Source: CAVQBP01 sp963740945
Lineage (GTDB): Bacteria > Bacteroidota > Ignavibacteria > Ignavibacteriales > Ignavibacteriaceae
DNA: 64,000 nt
NCBI GenBank assembly: GCA_963740945.1
Contig: CAVUGE010000014.1
Span: 124,001-188,000, forward strand
Direction of reading: 5' to 3'
Both the position numbers and the translations under genes were made by a program. The notes beneath the pieces are model-generated. The model saw nothing but the letters and a program-made list of their open reading frames with translations, ran no database searches and was not told where the DNA came from. Positions 29,101-37,604 of the stretch are shown piece after piece; position 1 is the stretch's first letter; the number at the start of each line of letters is the position of its first letter.

Positions 29101-29460
29101 AACGGCAGCCGGTTAATTAAGATGGAAATAAACATCCGGGATATATTTATAAACGTTGAACTTGCCGTACCATGCGGATTAATTATCAATGAAATAATTT
29201 CTAATTCGCTCAAATATGCATTCCCTGAAAATGGAACTGAGGAAAAGGAGGGGATCATAAAGATTAACTTTAATAAAAATGAAGAAGATGAATTTGATCT
29301 GACGGTAAGCGATAACGGAATTGGAATGCCTGAAGGGATTAATGAAAAGAAGAAACTTTCCTTAGGTCTTCAATTAGTAGAAACGCTGGTAAATCAATTA
29401 GAAGGAACACTGGAAATATGTTCTGATAACGGTGCTGTATTTAAAATAAAATTCAAATGA
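26128..29460 (+). CDS. Paralogous propeller sensor kinase, translationally coupled
   Basis: 1110 residues from ATG 26128, chosen because it starts a proper signal peptide (MENVKKIFTKIAAIILVFCL). The in-frame ATG at 26086 precedes that signal and lies inside the upstream gene. Its architecture matches the upstream kinase: propeller repeats (IWIGTFDGLNKYNRK), Y_Y_Y, TM, coiled coil, HisKA_2 (KEIHHRVKNNLQIISS; His914/915) and HATPase (NEIISNSLKYAF, DNGIGMP). The 14-base overlap with the upstream stop suggests coupled translation. The two may work as a pair or have diverged in ligand. Confidence 0.92.
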   Translation: MENVKKIFTKIAAIILVFCLSLFAQNNIQFSYLTAEDGLSLSGVTQIFQDSKGFLWFGTYNGLNRYDGYNFRIFLPEPSNPKSISSHQITSICEDHEGYLWIGTNKGLNRFDSKTEEFERYFNVRLDSNSLSHSLIYAIFEDKSGILWIGTFDGLNKYNRKRNNFTRIKNEYDYKQENPTIYSDAGSITSIAEDYKKNLWIGTWNGLSCIKENGKMIKHLPGDFFTEGEKTNSISYREVSAILEDHNKNLWIGTNGSGIDLYDQAANRFTHFENIDKDPNSLSNNYINVIFQDGLNNIWIGTKNGLNKYDHRRNNFVRFQHNYENTFSLINDEVLSINEDRSGLMWIGTSAGVSRFCESKNKFDYYQEGKENPEYSLSSNRVNSMFIDKKNNIWIGTLEGLDEIKPNDDRIYHYKHDTKNSNSLSNNFVTSVMEDHLGTIWIGTNNDGLNNFDPQTGRFKHFFYNSDNESSLSNMGVISLCEDHNGVLWVGTWWGLNRFERASGKFKRYIENNANPNSLKQNLIWVIYEDSKGMLWLGTDGGGVSEFNPKTDTFVNFLHDSTNNNSISGNRVISIYESHDGMMWFGTTEGLNSYNRKTGKFNIYDKESGLPGVLINGIKEDDKDYLWIVSENGLSRFDRKNRIFTNFTKRNGLQSLEFSPNVSSKSKDGQLYFGCNTGLLHFNPDDIQIDYLSAPVVFTDLKIYNQSVPILKDGILKESVTRIKSINIPSGNDVITMDFALLDYFNVRNNKFRYKLEGFDIDWNEVGSRNTATYTNLPPGQYKFMLNAYNSDGIKNAAEASIKINILPSFYQTWLFKFALASGLVLITILFIQQRTRKIRKQNKILEGRVIERTKDLDRTIYELNQEILDRKKAEDKVQASLKEKDILIKDKDNLLSEKGNLLGEKEVLLKEIHHRVKNNLQIISSLLYLNSKKIKDKDALNMFKESQNRVKSIALVHERLYRSHNLSKIDFKEYVQHLTNDLFKSYAVNSNGSRLIKMEINIRDIFINVELAVPCGLIINEIISNSLKYAFPENGTEEKEGIIKINFNKNEEDEFDLTVSDNGIGMPEGINEKKKLSLGLQLVETLVNQLEGTLEICSDNGAVFKIKFK

Positions 29461-29573
29461 ATATAATAAAAGTTAATTGTTAATTGTTAAAAGTTAATCG
29501 GAGCTCTATGACTAGTAGCGATTAATTAGCATTGACTTTTATTCTGGCTAAGTCAGTTTAAGATTGGGATTAG

Positions 29574-29660
29574 GAGTACGATTACGAGTAGGATTACGAG
29601 CACGAGTAGGAGAATGAGTACGAGCACGATTAAGAGTAGGATTACGAGCAGGATTATGAA
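29574..29660. repeat. Degenerate GAGTAC/GATTAC/GAGCAC microsatellite
   Basis: A string of six-base units GA(G/T)(T/C)AC and close variants. The same tract type occurs at 55890, 57118, 58275 and 62085. Confidence 0.8.
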
Positions 29661-29670
29661 CAAGATTAAG

Positions 29671-29786
29671 AATTCCCTTGCAAAGGGAAAGGCTTATTGG
29701 CGATGGTAACTATGCATTTGTCATGTTGTCTGGTTTGAGCTGGATTGTTTTAGTGCTCTTTTGCGAAACGGAGTTTCGCGTTACAT
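29671..29786. repeat. Dispersed repeat (family E)
   Basis: It contains CCCTTGCAAAGGGAAAGG (hairpin), then AACTATGCATTTGTCATGTT and GCGAAACGGAGTTTCGCG (hairpin). The unit recurs at 30966-31102 and partly at 32526-32614. Confidence 0.8.
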
Positions 29787-29837
29787 TAGGGAAAGATTCA
29801 GAGCTTTGAAAAGAATTTTTATATTATATTTGGTTTA

Positions 29838-30740
29838 ATGAATTCAATTACATCTATCGGCGAGATTTTATTTGATATAGTTGGGGAGGAAGAAAAATTA
29901 GGGGGAGCGCCGTTCAATTTTATTTATCATGTTATAAATCTTACGGGTAAAGGGAACTTCATTAGCCGGGTAGGAAATGACCGTTTAGGCAAAGTGATTT
30001 TAAGTTTTTTAGAATCTAAAAATATTTCCTCTGATTATATCCAGGTAGATGAGGAACATTCTACAGGTGAAGCAAAAGCGGAAATGGATTCCGATAAAAT
30101 TCCCATTTGGACTATTAAATCAAATACAGCATATGATTTTATCGAATTAAATAACGGAATAACGGAATTAATTGATAAAAATACCGACTGTATTTATTTC
30201 GGAACCCTTGCACAAAGAATGGAAAAATCAAGGAGTACGATTCAATCGTTATTTGATAAAAACCTAAAATATTTCTGCGATTTAAATATCAGGCAGGATT
30301 TTTATTCCAAGGAGATAATTGAAGTATCATTAAATGCTGCGAATGTTGTCAAACTTAACCTGGATGAGCTTAAATTAGTTTACAGTTTATTTATTGAGAG
30401 TTCCGGTTTGTCAAGCAGCCTGGAAAGTGCTGCTGATTATTTAATTAAAAAATTTAATATTGAGTTGTTGTGTGTGACATTGGGGGAAGAGGGGGCTTCA
30501 TTGTACAATGGTATTGATTCATGTTATTACAGTGTAAAAATTAATGATAATGAAATTGCAGATACAATTGGAGCCGGTGACGCGTATGCGGCTATTCTGT
30601 GCATAGGATATTTAAATAAATGGGAAATCAAAAAAATAAATAGGATGGCTTGTGAATTTGCTTCTGAAATAGTTAAAATAAAGGGAGCATTGCCGGGTGA
30701 TGATTTGATTTATAGTGAATTCAGGAAAGAGATTATATAG
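29838..30740 (+). CDS. PfkB-family sugar kinase, fructokinase-like
   Basis: 300 residues. PfkB features: N-terminal GEILFDIVG and LGGAPFNFIYHV (substrate loop), middle FISRVGNDRLGKVIL, and C-terminal signature DTIGAGDAYAAIL with catalytic Asp. The GGAPFN motif is frequent in fructokinases. It phosphorylates a sugar or related substrate with ATP in the cytoplasm. It is monocistronic; no transporter is nearby. Confidence 0.86.
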   Translation: MNSITSIGEILFDIVGEEEKLGGAPFNFIYHVINLTGKGNFISRVGNDRLGKVILSFLESKNISSDYIQVDEEHSTGEAKAEMDSDKIPIWTIKSNTAYDFIELNNGITELIDKNTDCIYFGTLAQRMEKSRSTIQSLFDKNLKYFCDLNIRQDFYSKEIIEVSLNAANVVKLNLDELKLVYSLFIESSGLSSSLESAADYLIKKFNIELLCVTLGEEGASLYNGIDSCYYSVKINDNEIADTIGAGDAYAAILCIGYLNKWEIKKINRMACEFASEIVKIKGALPGDDLIYSEFRKEII

Positions 30741-30769
30741 TAGAATTCACGTAAATGACATAGAGCTTT

Positions 30770-31256
30770 TAACCTCACCCCCTAGCCCCCTCTCCTTAGT
30801 AAGCTGAGCGGTGCACACACTTGACACAGAGGATTAATATTGATGAAGTGCAAAGCTTAGTGATTTTATTGCGGATAATAAAAACAAAGGCTAAAACCTT
30901 AATTTATATGTTATATAAATTATCGTTTAAAAAAACTTTGGATTTATACCGTATGTCATCTAATTAAATAAACCCTATCCAACCTTTCCCTTACAAAGGG
31001 AAAGGCTTATTTACAATGATAACTATGCATTTGTCATGTTGTCTGGTTCGAACCTTATTGTTTTAATGCCTCTTTTGCGAAACGGAGTTTCGCGTTACAT
31101 GAAAAGAGTTCTTTGTCCCATGTGTGGGTAAAGCTCAGCCTTAGTAAGTAGAGGGGGAGGGGCCGGACTAAAGTCCGGGAGGGATAATATAGGGGATTAC
31201 GAATAATCACCGGACTGGAAGTCCGGTGTTAACCTTTGGTAAAAACAGAAGGTCAT
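30770..31256. repeat. Intergenic repeat block (partial A, E, then A)
   Basis: 30770-30812 is a 5' piece of family A. 30966-31102 is family E. 31141-31256 is the 3' part of family A with GGACTAAAGTCC and CACCGGACTGGAAGTCCGGTG, ending in the tail GTTAACCTTTGGTAAAAACAG and AAGGTCATG. No gene is seen in 30741-31287. Confidence 0.82.
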
Positions 31257-31287
31257 GGGGGGAGTTCTATCGAGCCTCTCTAAATAC

Positions 31288-32370
31288 TCATTGTTCGGAA
31301 CTTTCGTTCTGATTACCGTTCCAGTTTTCTTTATTTAGAAATAATGTTTGAGTTGGATAAGCAAATTCAAGTCCCCGCTTTTCAAATTCTTCATATATTT
31401 TTAAGTTAATAGCCTGTTGTGTATCCATATAAACGTTATAATCGGGGCTTAGCACGTAATAGACAAATTCAAATAGTAAACTAAAATCTCCGTACGATGC
31501 AAAATGCCCTCTGTCGAAAGCTGTATCCTTTTGATCTTCAATAATTTTTCTTACGAAAGCAGGGATATCTTTAAGCTGGTCAGCCTTTGTTTGATAAACA
31601 ACCCCCAGTTTAAAAACAATTCTTCTTCTTTCCATTCTTTTGTAGTTTTGTATTCTTGAATCTGTAAGATCTTTATTCGAAAAAACTAACTGCTCGCCGC
31701 CAAGGCTTCTCAGCCTGGTAGTTTTCAGACCAATATGCTCTACAGAACCTAATTTATCACCGACAATTAAGAAATCTCCGATTTCAAAGGGACTGTCAAA
31801 AAATATTACAAAGAATGCAAATAGGTCTCCGAGGACAGCTTGAGCTGCAAGAGCAATTGCTATTCCGCCAATACCCAGACCGGTTATAACGGAGGCAACT
31901 TTTAATCCAAGATTATCGAGTAAAAAAACTAAACCTATTGCCCAGACAATCAGGGTGATAATGGTAGTTATCCCTTTTATTTCTTTTTGTTTGGCTTCAC
32001 TCCCTTTTTTCCTCACATAATTGCCGAGAGAATATCCTATAAAAGAGGTGAAAATTCGGAGTGCCAGGAATGTCAGTAAAATGATTGATATATCGCTTAT
32101 TACAGTCTGGAACTCCACGCTAATCTTTAAAGACCTAATAGCGAGATAAAATGAACCATAATATAAGAGTGGTATTACAGCCTTCTGAATTCCCCTAACG
32201 AGATAATCATCCAGGGTTGTTTCTGTTCTTTCGGCCCATGCTTTTAGTTTTTTTAGTACTACTTTTCTAAAAATGCTTACAATTATAATTCCGACTAAAA
32301 ATATTATTAGCGCTGTTATATAAGCTAAAACCGAATTCCCGAGATATGTCTGATTTAAAAAATCGTGCAT
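31288..32370 (-). CDS. MscS-family mechanosensitive channel
   Basis: 360 residues with four predicted N-terminal TM helices (about 13-35, 70-85, 92-115, 135-155), the Gly/Ala-rich pore helix GLGIGGIAIALAAQAVLGD, and the conserved beta domain PFEIGDFLIVGDKLGSVEHI followed by TTRLRSLGGEQLVFSNKDL. It opens under membrane tension to release solutes on osmotic downshock. It is monocistronic and bordered by repeats on both sides. Confidence 0.92.
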   Translation of the reverse strand: MHDFLNQTYLGNSVLAYITALIIFLVGIIIVSIFRKVVLKKLKAWAERTETTLDDYLVRGIQKAVIPLLYYGSFYLAIRSLKISVEFQTVISDISIILLTFLALRIFTSFIGYSLGNYVRKKGSEAKQKEIKGITTIITLIVWAIGLVFLLDNLGLKVASVITGLGIGGIAIALAAQAVLGDLFAFFVIFFDSPFEIGDFLIVGDKLGSVEHIGLKTTRLRSLGGEQLVFSNKDLTDSRIQNYKRMERRRIVFKLGVVYQTKADQLKDIPAFVRKIIEDQKDTAFDRGHFASYGDFSLLFEFVYYVLSPDYNVYMDTQQAINLKIYEEFEKRGLEFAYPTQTLFLNKENWNGNQNESSEQ

Positions 32371-32525
32371 TTTGATTACTTCTCCATGAATTATTTTAGT
32401 TAAAATAAAATTGTTTGATAAAGATCCAAGTGATTTAAGTTAAAAATATTTATGCTGGCAGTATTTGGAAGAGATTTGATTAATTATATTACGCAAAAAA
32501 TAGACATTTGAAAGATGACATTTAA

Positions 32526-32614
32526 TTAAATAAACCCTATCCAACCTTTCCCTTGCAAAGGGAAAGGCTTATTAACAATGGTAACTATGCATTTGTCATG
32601 TTATCTGGTTCTTG
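32526..32614. repeat. Dispersed repeat (family E), partial
   Basis: The CCCTTGCAAAGGGAAAGG hairpin followed by GTAACTATGCATTTGTCATG, as at 29.7 and 31.0 kb. Confidence 0.75.
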
Positions 32615-32636
32615 ATTGTTGGACAGCAATAATTAT

Positions 32637-33710
32637 TTAAGGGAAATCAACATAGAATCCAATGCCAAACCTGGATATTCTTTCACCGTAATATGCATCG
32701 AAATAATTTAAGCCTGTATAATAGGATAAATAAACAGTTATGCCTTTCCCTTCCCATTCTCCGAGTTTTATACCGAGCATTGTCTGCTGGCTGCCTACAT
32801 AATTGTTATACCCTGAAAGATAGAAATAATGTGCAACAAAAATATTTTCATCTTTAGTAAAGAACTTTCCTAAAAGGTTCCTTAAATCGAATTCAAACCC
32901 TGCATGGAAATTTATTCTTTTAATATTAGGGGGACGCACAAAGAATGAATGGGAAAACCCCCCATAATATTTGAAATAACCGAACCCGGTTTTTAATTGA
33001 TGTGCTATTGTTAGTTCATAGAAGTTTCTTGTAAAATGAATAGAGGAATCTTTACCGATCCACATTTTTTTTATAAAATCATAATGTCCGTCGACAAAAT
33101 GTGCACTGTTATGGATTATTCGCAGCCTAATGCCCAAATCGCTTGCAGAATAATTTTTCTTAAATGATACATTGCCTCCGAAAAAGCCGTCAAGTGCATC
33201 TATCTGTAGTCTATATTCTTTATACTTTGTAGATAGAGCATAGCCCATGAATTCAATCCCTGCAGCAATAGAAATATTTTCTTTTAATAAATTCATTTTT
33301 AACAGATCGACATTATTACCTATATCGACCCTAAGATTTCTATTTTCGGGAAAGTATAAAATACCGAATTTAGCCTCTTGAGTATTAGCTTTAAGGGGTG
33401 AGAAATTTAAGCTTGAGGGTAGAAAGTCAAATGAGAGTCGTTCCTGTGCGCGGACGTTTGGGAGAGATAAGAGAAATATGAAGGCAATGATTAAATGGAG
33501 CCGGAGATTACGGGGGGATGGAGTAATGGAGTGATGGAGTGATGGAAGGAATGGATGAATGGATGATGGAGTGGTGGGGTGTTGGGAGGAAGGAATGGAT
33601 GAATGGGTGAATGATTGAATGGATGATTCAATGGATAAACCTCCGGGGTTTTTGGAAACCCCGGAGGTTTTGCAAAGATATTCAACTATTCCAATCTTCC
33701 ATTCCTCCAA
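32637..33710 (-). CDS. Outer-membrane protein, DUF1207-like, with repeat-derived N-terminus
   Basis: The last 285 residues form a credible exported protein: signal LHLIIAFIFLLSLPNVRAQ (about 72-90), then Tyr/Phe-rich strands and a C-terminal aromatic strand (RFGIGFYVDFP). The segment GSQQTMLGIKLGEWEGKGI recalls the DUF1207 family. The first 70 residues are Pro/Ser/His-rich and are encoded by a minisatellite (33505-33640) plus a palindrome. No ATG/GTG/TTG lies just before the signal peptide. Either the real start is nonstandard or the 5' end has been replaced. It is 1 base from hisIE and could be read through from the his operon. Confidence 0.6.
   Translation of the reverse strand: MEEWKIGIVEYLCKTSGVSKNPGGLSIESSIQSFTHSSIPSSQHPTTPSSIHPFLPSLHHSITPSPRNLRLHLIIAFIFLLSLPNVRAQERLSFDFLPSSLNFSPLKANTQEAKFGILYFPENRNLRVDIGNNVDLLKMNLLKENISIAAGIEFMGYALSTKYKEYRLQIDALDGFFGGNVSFKKNYSASDLGIRLRIIHNSAHFVDGHYDFIKKMWIGKDSSIHFTRNFYELTIAHQLKTGFGYFKYYGGFSHSFFVRPPNIKRINFHAGFEFDLRNLLGKFFTKDENIFVAHYFYLSGYNNYVGSQQTMLGIKLGEWEGKGITVYLSYYTGLNYFDAYYGERISRFGIGFYVDFP
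33505..33640. repeat. Minisatellite of ATGGATGAATGG-type units
   Basis: Degenerate GATGGAGTGATGGA / GGATGAATGG units over about 135 bases, read in frame by the upstream part of the DUF1207-like ORF. Confidence 0.8.
33641..33666. repeat. Perfect palindrome downstream of hisIE
   Basis: CTCCGGGGTTT-TTGG-AAACCCCGGAG is a strong hairpin 46 bases past the hisIE stop. It could attenuate or end his transcription, but there is no clear T run. Confidence 0.55.
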
Positions 33711-33711
33711 T

Positions 33712-34326
33712 TTATTTACCTGATCTTCTTTTTTTTAGATTGTCTACTATTTCTGAAAATTCAATATCCAGATCTGCCAGCATAACAAATAAATGATAAA
33801 TTAAATCGGAAGTCTCATTTATTATTTCATTTTTATCTTTATTCTTTGCAGCAATAACTGTTTCAATTGCTTCTTCCCCTACTTTTTGAATTATCCTGTT
33901 TGCTCCTTCTTTAAATAATTTTGTAGTGTAAGAATTTTCAGGAAGCTTTTCTTTTCTCTCTTTAATTAATTCAAATAGTTCATTTAGAAAGTTTAGAGAC
34001 CTGGTATTATCGATATTAAAGCATGAATAATTCCCTGTGTGACAGGTTGGTCCTTGTGGTTCAGCATAAACAAGCAGAGTATCATTATCACAGTCGGGGA
34101 GTATATTTACGAGCTTCAAATAATTGCCTGAGGTTTCTCCTTTAGTCCATAAAGCTTTTTTTGTTCTGCTGTAAAAAGTTACCAGGTTGGTTTCTAAAGT
34201 TTTGTCAAGAGATTCTTTATTCATAAAGCCGAGCATTAAAACCTGGTTGTTGCTGTTATCTACTATGATAGCAGGGATTAAGCCGTTGAGTTTTTCAAAG
34301 TTTAATGTTGAGATATCTAGTTGCAT
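33712..34326 (-). CDS. hisIE: Bifunctional phosphoribosyl-AMP cyclohydrolase / phosphoribosyl-ATP pyrophosphatase
   Basis: 204 residues. HisI part (1-110): MLGFMNKESLDKTLET, RTKKALWTKGETSGN, and the Zn-ligand region GPTCHTGNYSCF. HisE part (about 115-200): MazG-like helices with QKVGEEAIETVIAA and ETSDLIYHLFVMLAD. It performs steps 2 and 3 of histidine synthesis. It is the last gene of the his operon, separated from hisF by 315 bases of repeats. Confidence 0.96.
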   Translation of the reverse strand: MQLDISTLNFEKLNGLIPAIIVDNSNNQVLMLGFMNKESLDKTLETNLVTFYSRTKKALWTKGETSGNYLKLVNILPDCDNDTLLVYAEPQGPTCHTGNYSCFNIDNTRSLNFLNELFELIKERKEKLPENSYTTKLFKEGANRIIQKVGEEAIETVIAAKNKDKNEIINETSDLIYHLFVMLADLDIEFSEIVDNLKKRRSGK

Positions 34327-34344
34327 AGGGTTATAAATTATTAG

Positions 34345-34612
34345 TTCAATATTTATTTCACCCCTATCGGGGTTTTAATTAGTGTTTTTTTATATTTTCT
34401 AAAATAATATCACACCTTCGGTGTTCAAATAATTTTATTTCACCCTTTCGGGGTTAGAGGACACAGCCACTTAATATTTTCTCAAGTTGACCATCCGGGA
34501 AAAACCGTTGAAACGGTTACATATATTCGTTTTCTTTTATGAACCCCGGGATAAATCACGGGGTTAATGTTTGTACTCGATTTATTAGCCGGGGATAAAT
34601 CCCGGGGTTAAT
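34345..34612. repeat. Repeat block between hisIE and hisF (families C and D)
   Basis: 34345-34450 carries the TTCG-loop hairpins CACCCCTATCGGGG, CACACCTTCGGTGTTC and CACCCTTTCGGGGTT. 34500-34612 carries AAACCGTTGAAACGGTT and two CCCGGGATAAATC(A/C)CGGGGTTAATG hairpins. The insertion splits the his operon without breaking a gene. Confidence 0.82.
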
Positions 34613-34641
34613 GTATAAAGATGACATCTTTAAATCGTTAA

Positions 34642-35397
34642 TTAAATCCTTACGCTGATATTATTTTCTTTTAAATAATTCTTTAGTTCTTTAATGGGTA
34701 AAATATTAAAATGAAATAAACTTGCGGCGAGGCAGGCATCTACGTTTGCTTCTTTAAATGCATCGAGGAAATCTTCTTTTTTACCCGCACCGCCCGATGC
34801 AATAACAGGAACTGTAACATTAAGAGTTAATTCTTTTAAGAACTTCAAGTCATAACCTTCTTTAGTGCCGTCACGATCCATTGAGGTTAATAGTATTTCA
34901 CCGGCACCTCTTTCCACAGCTTCCCTGCACCAGTCCTTTCCAATTAAACCGGTATCTTCCCTGCCTCCCTTAATAAATACTTTGTATTCATTACCTATAA
35001 GCTTAACATCAATTGCAGCAACGGTAGCCTGCGAACCGAATTGTCTTGCCGCTTCAGTTATCAAATTATGGTTTTTTACAATTGCAGAGTTTAATGATAC
35101 CTTGTCGGCACCAGCTTTTAATAATGCTTCAATATCTTTTATTTCGGATATACCCCCACCGACTGTAAAAGGGATTCTGATTGCCTTTGCCACTTCTTCC
35201 ACAAGGTTAATTAAAATTTTCCTTTTTTCATGAGAAGCGGTAATATCCAGGAAGACTAATTCATCGGCACCTTCCTTAGAATATCTTTCGGCTAGTTCGA
35301 CCGGTGAACCTGCATCGATTAAATTTATAAAGTTAGTTCCTTTTACTACCCTGCCTTCTTTTACATCAAGACATGGGATTATACTTTTGCACAGCAA
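34642..35397 (-). CDS. hisF: Imidazole glycerol phosphate synthase, cyclase subunit
   Basis: 251 residues, a full TIM barrel. Catalytic Asp in IIPCLDVKEGRVVKG and in VAAIDVKLIG. Phosphate-binding loops FTVGGGISE and ASGGAGKKEDF. It works with HisH to form IGP and AICAR. Its start overlaps the hisA end by 32 bases. Confidence 0.97.
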   Translation of the reverse strand: MLCKSIIPCLDVKEGRVVKGTNFINLIDAGSPVELAERYSKEGADELVFLDITASHEKRKILINLVEEVAKAIRIPFTVGGGISEIKDIEALLKAGADKVSLNSAIVKNHNLITEAARQFGSQATVAAIDVKLIGNEYKVFIKGGREDTGLIGKDWCREAVERGAGEILLTSMDRDGTKEGYDLKFLKELTLNVTVPVIASGGAGKKEDFLDAFKEANVDACLAASLFHFNILPIKELKNYLKENNISVRI

Positions 35398-36106
35398 ATT
35401 CAGCCAGTTCCTTTAAATTAATTTTATTTTCGTAAATAGCTTTCCCGACTATAACACCGTATGGATTTATTTCCCGGAGGCTTTTAATATCGTCAAGGTC
35501 TTTAATTCCGCCCGAAGCAATCAGATTTATACCGGGAATTTCTTCGAGTATCTTTTTATAAAGATCCTTATTTGTTCCGGAGAGCATTCCATCCCTTGAA
35601 ATATCGGTAACTAAGAATTTATTGATTCCGAGACCTTTACAATAATTTATATGTGAATAGATAGAAATTTGAGTTTCCTCAGTCCACCCTGAAATATAGA
35701 TCATCAGGTCTTTTACATCGGCAGCGACTATTAACTTATCAGCGGTGTTATTTTCAACAATATTTTCAAATTCATTTTTATTTTTAATTGATAATGAACC
35801 GATAACGGCATAATCTATACCTGCAGAAAACAAGTCTGCTACATTACTTGAGCTTCTTATACCGCCGCCGAACTCAATTTTCAAATTAGTCCTTTTTTTA
35901 ATCTTCTTAATTGAATCAATGGCGGTAAACTTACCGGTTTTAGAACCTTCCAGGTCTACAATGTGAATTAAAGTGAATCCAAGAGATTCATAAAGCATAG
36001 CCTGATCAAGCGGGTTACTTGAGTAATAAGAGACATTATTAAAATCTCCCTTTGCAAGCCTTACTACTTTATTCTCATATATATCTATTGACGGTATGAT
36101 CAGCAT
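35366..36106 (-). CDS. hisA: ProFAR isomerase
   Basis: 246 residues, a TIM barrel. Catalytic Asp in IIPSIDIYENKVVRLAKGDF and in LVTDISRDGMLSG. Phosphate loops EFGGGIRS and IASGGIKDL. It overlaps hisH by 7 bases and hisF by 32 bases, so translation is coupled. Confidence 0.97.
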   Translation of the reverse strand: MLIIPSIDIYENKVVRLAKGDFNNVSYYSSNPLDQAMLYESLGFTLIHIVDLEGSKTGKFTAIDSIKKIKKRTNLKIEFGGGIRSSSNVADLFSAGIDYAVIGSLSIKNKNEFENIVENNTADKLIVAADVKDLMIYISGWTEETQISIYSHINYCKGLGINKFLVTDISRDGMLSGTNKDLYKKILEEIPGINLIASGGIKDLDDIKSLREINPYGVIVGKAIYENKINLKELAEFAVQKYNPMS

Positions 36107-36687
36107 AATTCAATAAAATTTTTTAAGACTTTTAAGCCTGCATCGCTTGATTTTTCAGGATGGAATTGTACACCGAAATAATTCTCTTTCTCCATTGAAG
36201 CTGAAAAATCAACATAGTTACTGCAGTAGGAGGTAGTAAATTCGTTAACGGGCAGATAATAAGAATTTGCAAAATAAAACCGTTCTCCTTCAGTAATACC
36301 GGAAAACAATTTACTCTCTTTCTTAAAATGAATATCATTCCATCCCATGTGAGGAACTTTAACCTTTTGGGAGTCGAATTTCAATACATCTCCCGGAAAA
36401 ATACCGAGACAGGTTATATCTCCTTCAGCTGAAGAATCAGCCATTAGCTGCATACCCAGGCAGATACCCAGTATAGGTCTCTTGATAATTCTGAGCAGGG
36501 AATACAGATTTAATTTTTGCAGTTGTTTTATTGCAAAGGAAGCTTCACCTACGCCGGGAAAAATTACTTTCTCCACTCTGCAAATCTCTGTTTCGCTATT
36601 CGTTATTTTATATTTCTGTCCAAGCTCATTTAGAGCATTGGCAACTGATGCTACATTGCCAGCACCATAATCTATTAAAGCTATCAT
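36100..36687 (-). CDS. hisH: Imidazole glycerol phosphate synthase, glutaminase subunit
   Basis: 195 residues, a class I glutamine amidotransferase. Nucleophile Cys in PILGICLGMQLM, and the His/Glu pair in GVQFHPEKS. GVGEAS marks the oxyanion strand (usually PGVGAF). It supplies ammonia to HisF. Its ATG overlaps the hisB stop by 4 bases. Confidence 0.97.
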   Translation of the reverse strand: MIALIDYGAGNVASVANALNELGQKYKITNSETEICRVEKVIFPGVGEASFAIKQLQKLNLYSLLRIIKRPILGICLGMQLMADSSAEGDITCLGIFPGDVLKFDSQKVKVPHMGWNDIHFKKESKLFSGITEGERFYFANSYYLPVNEFTTSYCSNYVDFSASMEKENYFGVQFHPEKSSDAGLKVLKNFIELC

Positions 36688-37580
36688 AAAACACCTTTAG
36701 TGGACGGCAGCATATTTTTATTTCTTTCATCTATCCGGCAGGCTTCATTTAAAGATTTTGCAAAAGCCTTGAACATTGCCTCAATTTTGTGATGGTCATT
36801 TTTGCCTTTTGCCTTGATTAGAATATTTGCCTTTAGTCCTGATGATAGGCCTCTAAAAAATTCTTCCGTCAATTCAGTAGGGAACTTACCGACTTTTTCT
36901 CTTTCAAATTTACATTTGAAATTTAAGTAAGCTCTTCCTCCCAGATCCAGCGAACATTTAGCAATTGAATCGTCCATGGGCAGATAGAAACCGTAGCGTT
37001 TAATTCCTTTTTTTGTTCCCAAAGCTTCATTTAAAACACTGCCCAGAGTAATACCTACATCTTCAACGGTATGATGTTCATCGACATGAAGATCGCCGTC
37101 TACCTTTATATTTAAATCCAAATTCGCATGTTTTGCAATTTGTTCGAGCATATGGTCAAAAAAACCTATGCCGGTATTAATTATACTCTTGCCGGTTCCA
37201 TCGAGATTTACTTCAATTTCAATGTCGGTTTCTTTAGTTTTTCTTCTTTGTTTTGCGGTTCTTGAGCTTCTTATAATCTTTTCAGCAGCTTTTTCGAATG
37301 TATTGATATCGCTGTTTTCGGCTGCAATAACGGAATTATCTTGAGAATTGTCTTTTGTTAAGATGGAATAGGATTTATCCGCCTTTTTATTTTCTTTCTG
37401 ATTTATTAAAATATCTTCCAATTCGAGGATCTTATTCAGTTCTGTTTTTTCTTTAGTATCGAGATCATCAACAAAGAGAGCAAATCCGTTTTGTTGAAGC
37501 TTTTTTAAGCCGGAGATTAGACCTTTTGATAAAGATGATTTGAGGTTAAAGAATTCTTTATCTATGATTATTTTGTTCAT
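36684..37580 (-). CDS. hisB: Imidazoleglycerol-phosphate dehydratase with N-terminal remnant domain
   Basis: 298 residues. The dehydratase domain (about 107-298) is complete, with Mn-ligand motifs FFDHMLEQIAKHA, VDEHHTVEDVG, and KNDHHKIEAMFKAFAKSL. Residues 1-105 are extra. SGLKKLQQNGFALFVDDLD resembles the middle of a HAD fold, but the DxD catalytic motif of the bifunctional HisB phosphatase is absent and the segment is shorter than the roughly 165-residue phosphatase domain. It is probably a relic. The histidinol-phosphatase step must come from elsewhere in the genome. Confidence 0.94.
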   Translation of the reverse strand: MNKIIIDKEFFNLKSSLSKGLISGLKKLQQNGFALFVDDLDTKEKTELNKILELEDILINQKENKKADKSYSILTKDNSQDNSVIAAENSDINTFEKAAEKIIRSSRTAKQRRKTKETDIEIEVNLDGTGKSIINTGIGFFDHMLEQIAKHANLDLNIKVDGDLHVDEHHTVEDVGITLGSVLNEALGTKKGIKRYGFYLPMDDSIAKCSLDLGGRAYLNFKCKFEREKVGKFPTELTEEFFRGLSSGLKANILIKAKGKNDHHKIEAMFKAFAKSLNEACRIDERNKNMLPSTKGVL

Positions 37581-37604
37581 TTGATTTATTCTTTGTTTTC
37601 AATA

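Noticed and set aside
33491..33685. Pro/His-rich small ORFs in the minisatellite
   Set aside because: Products of low-complexity repeat translation, with no family resemblance.
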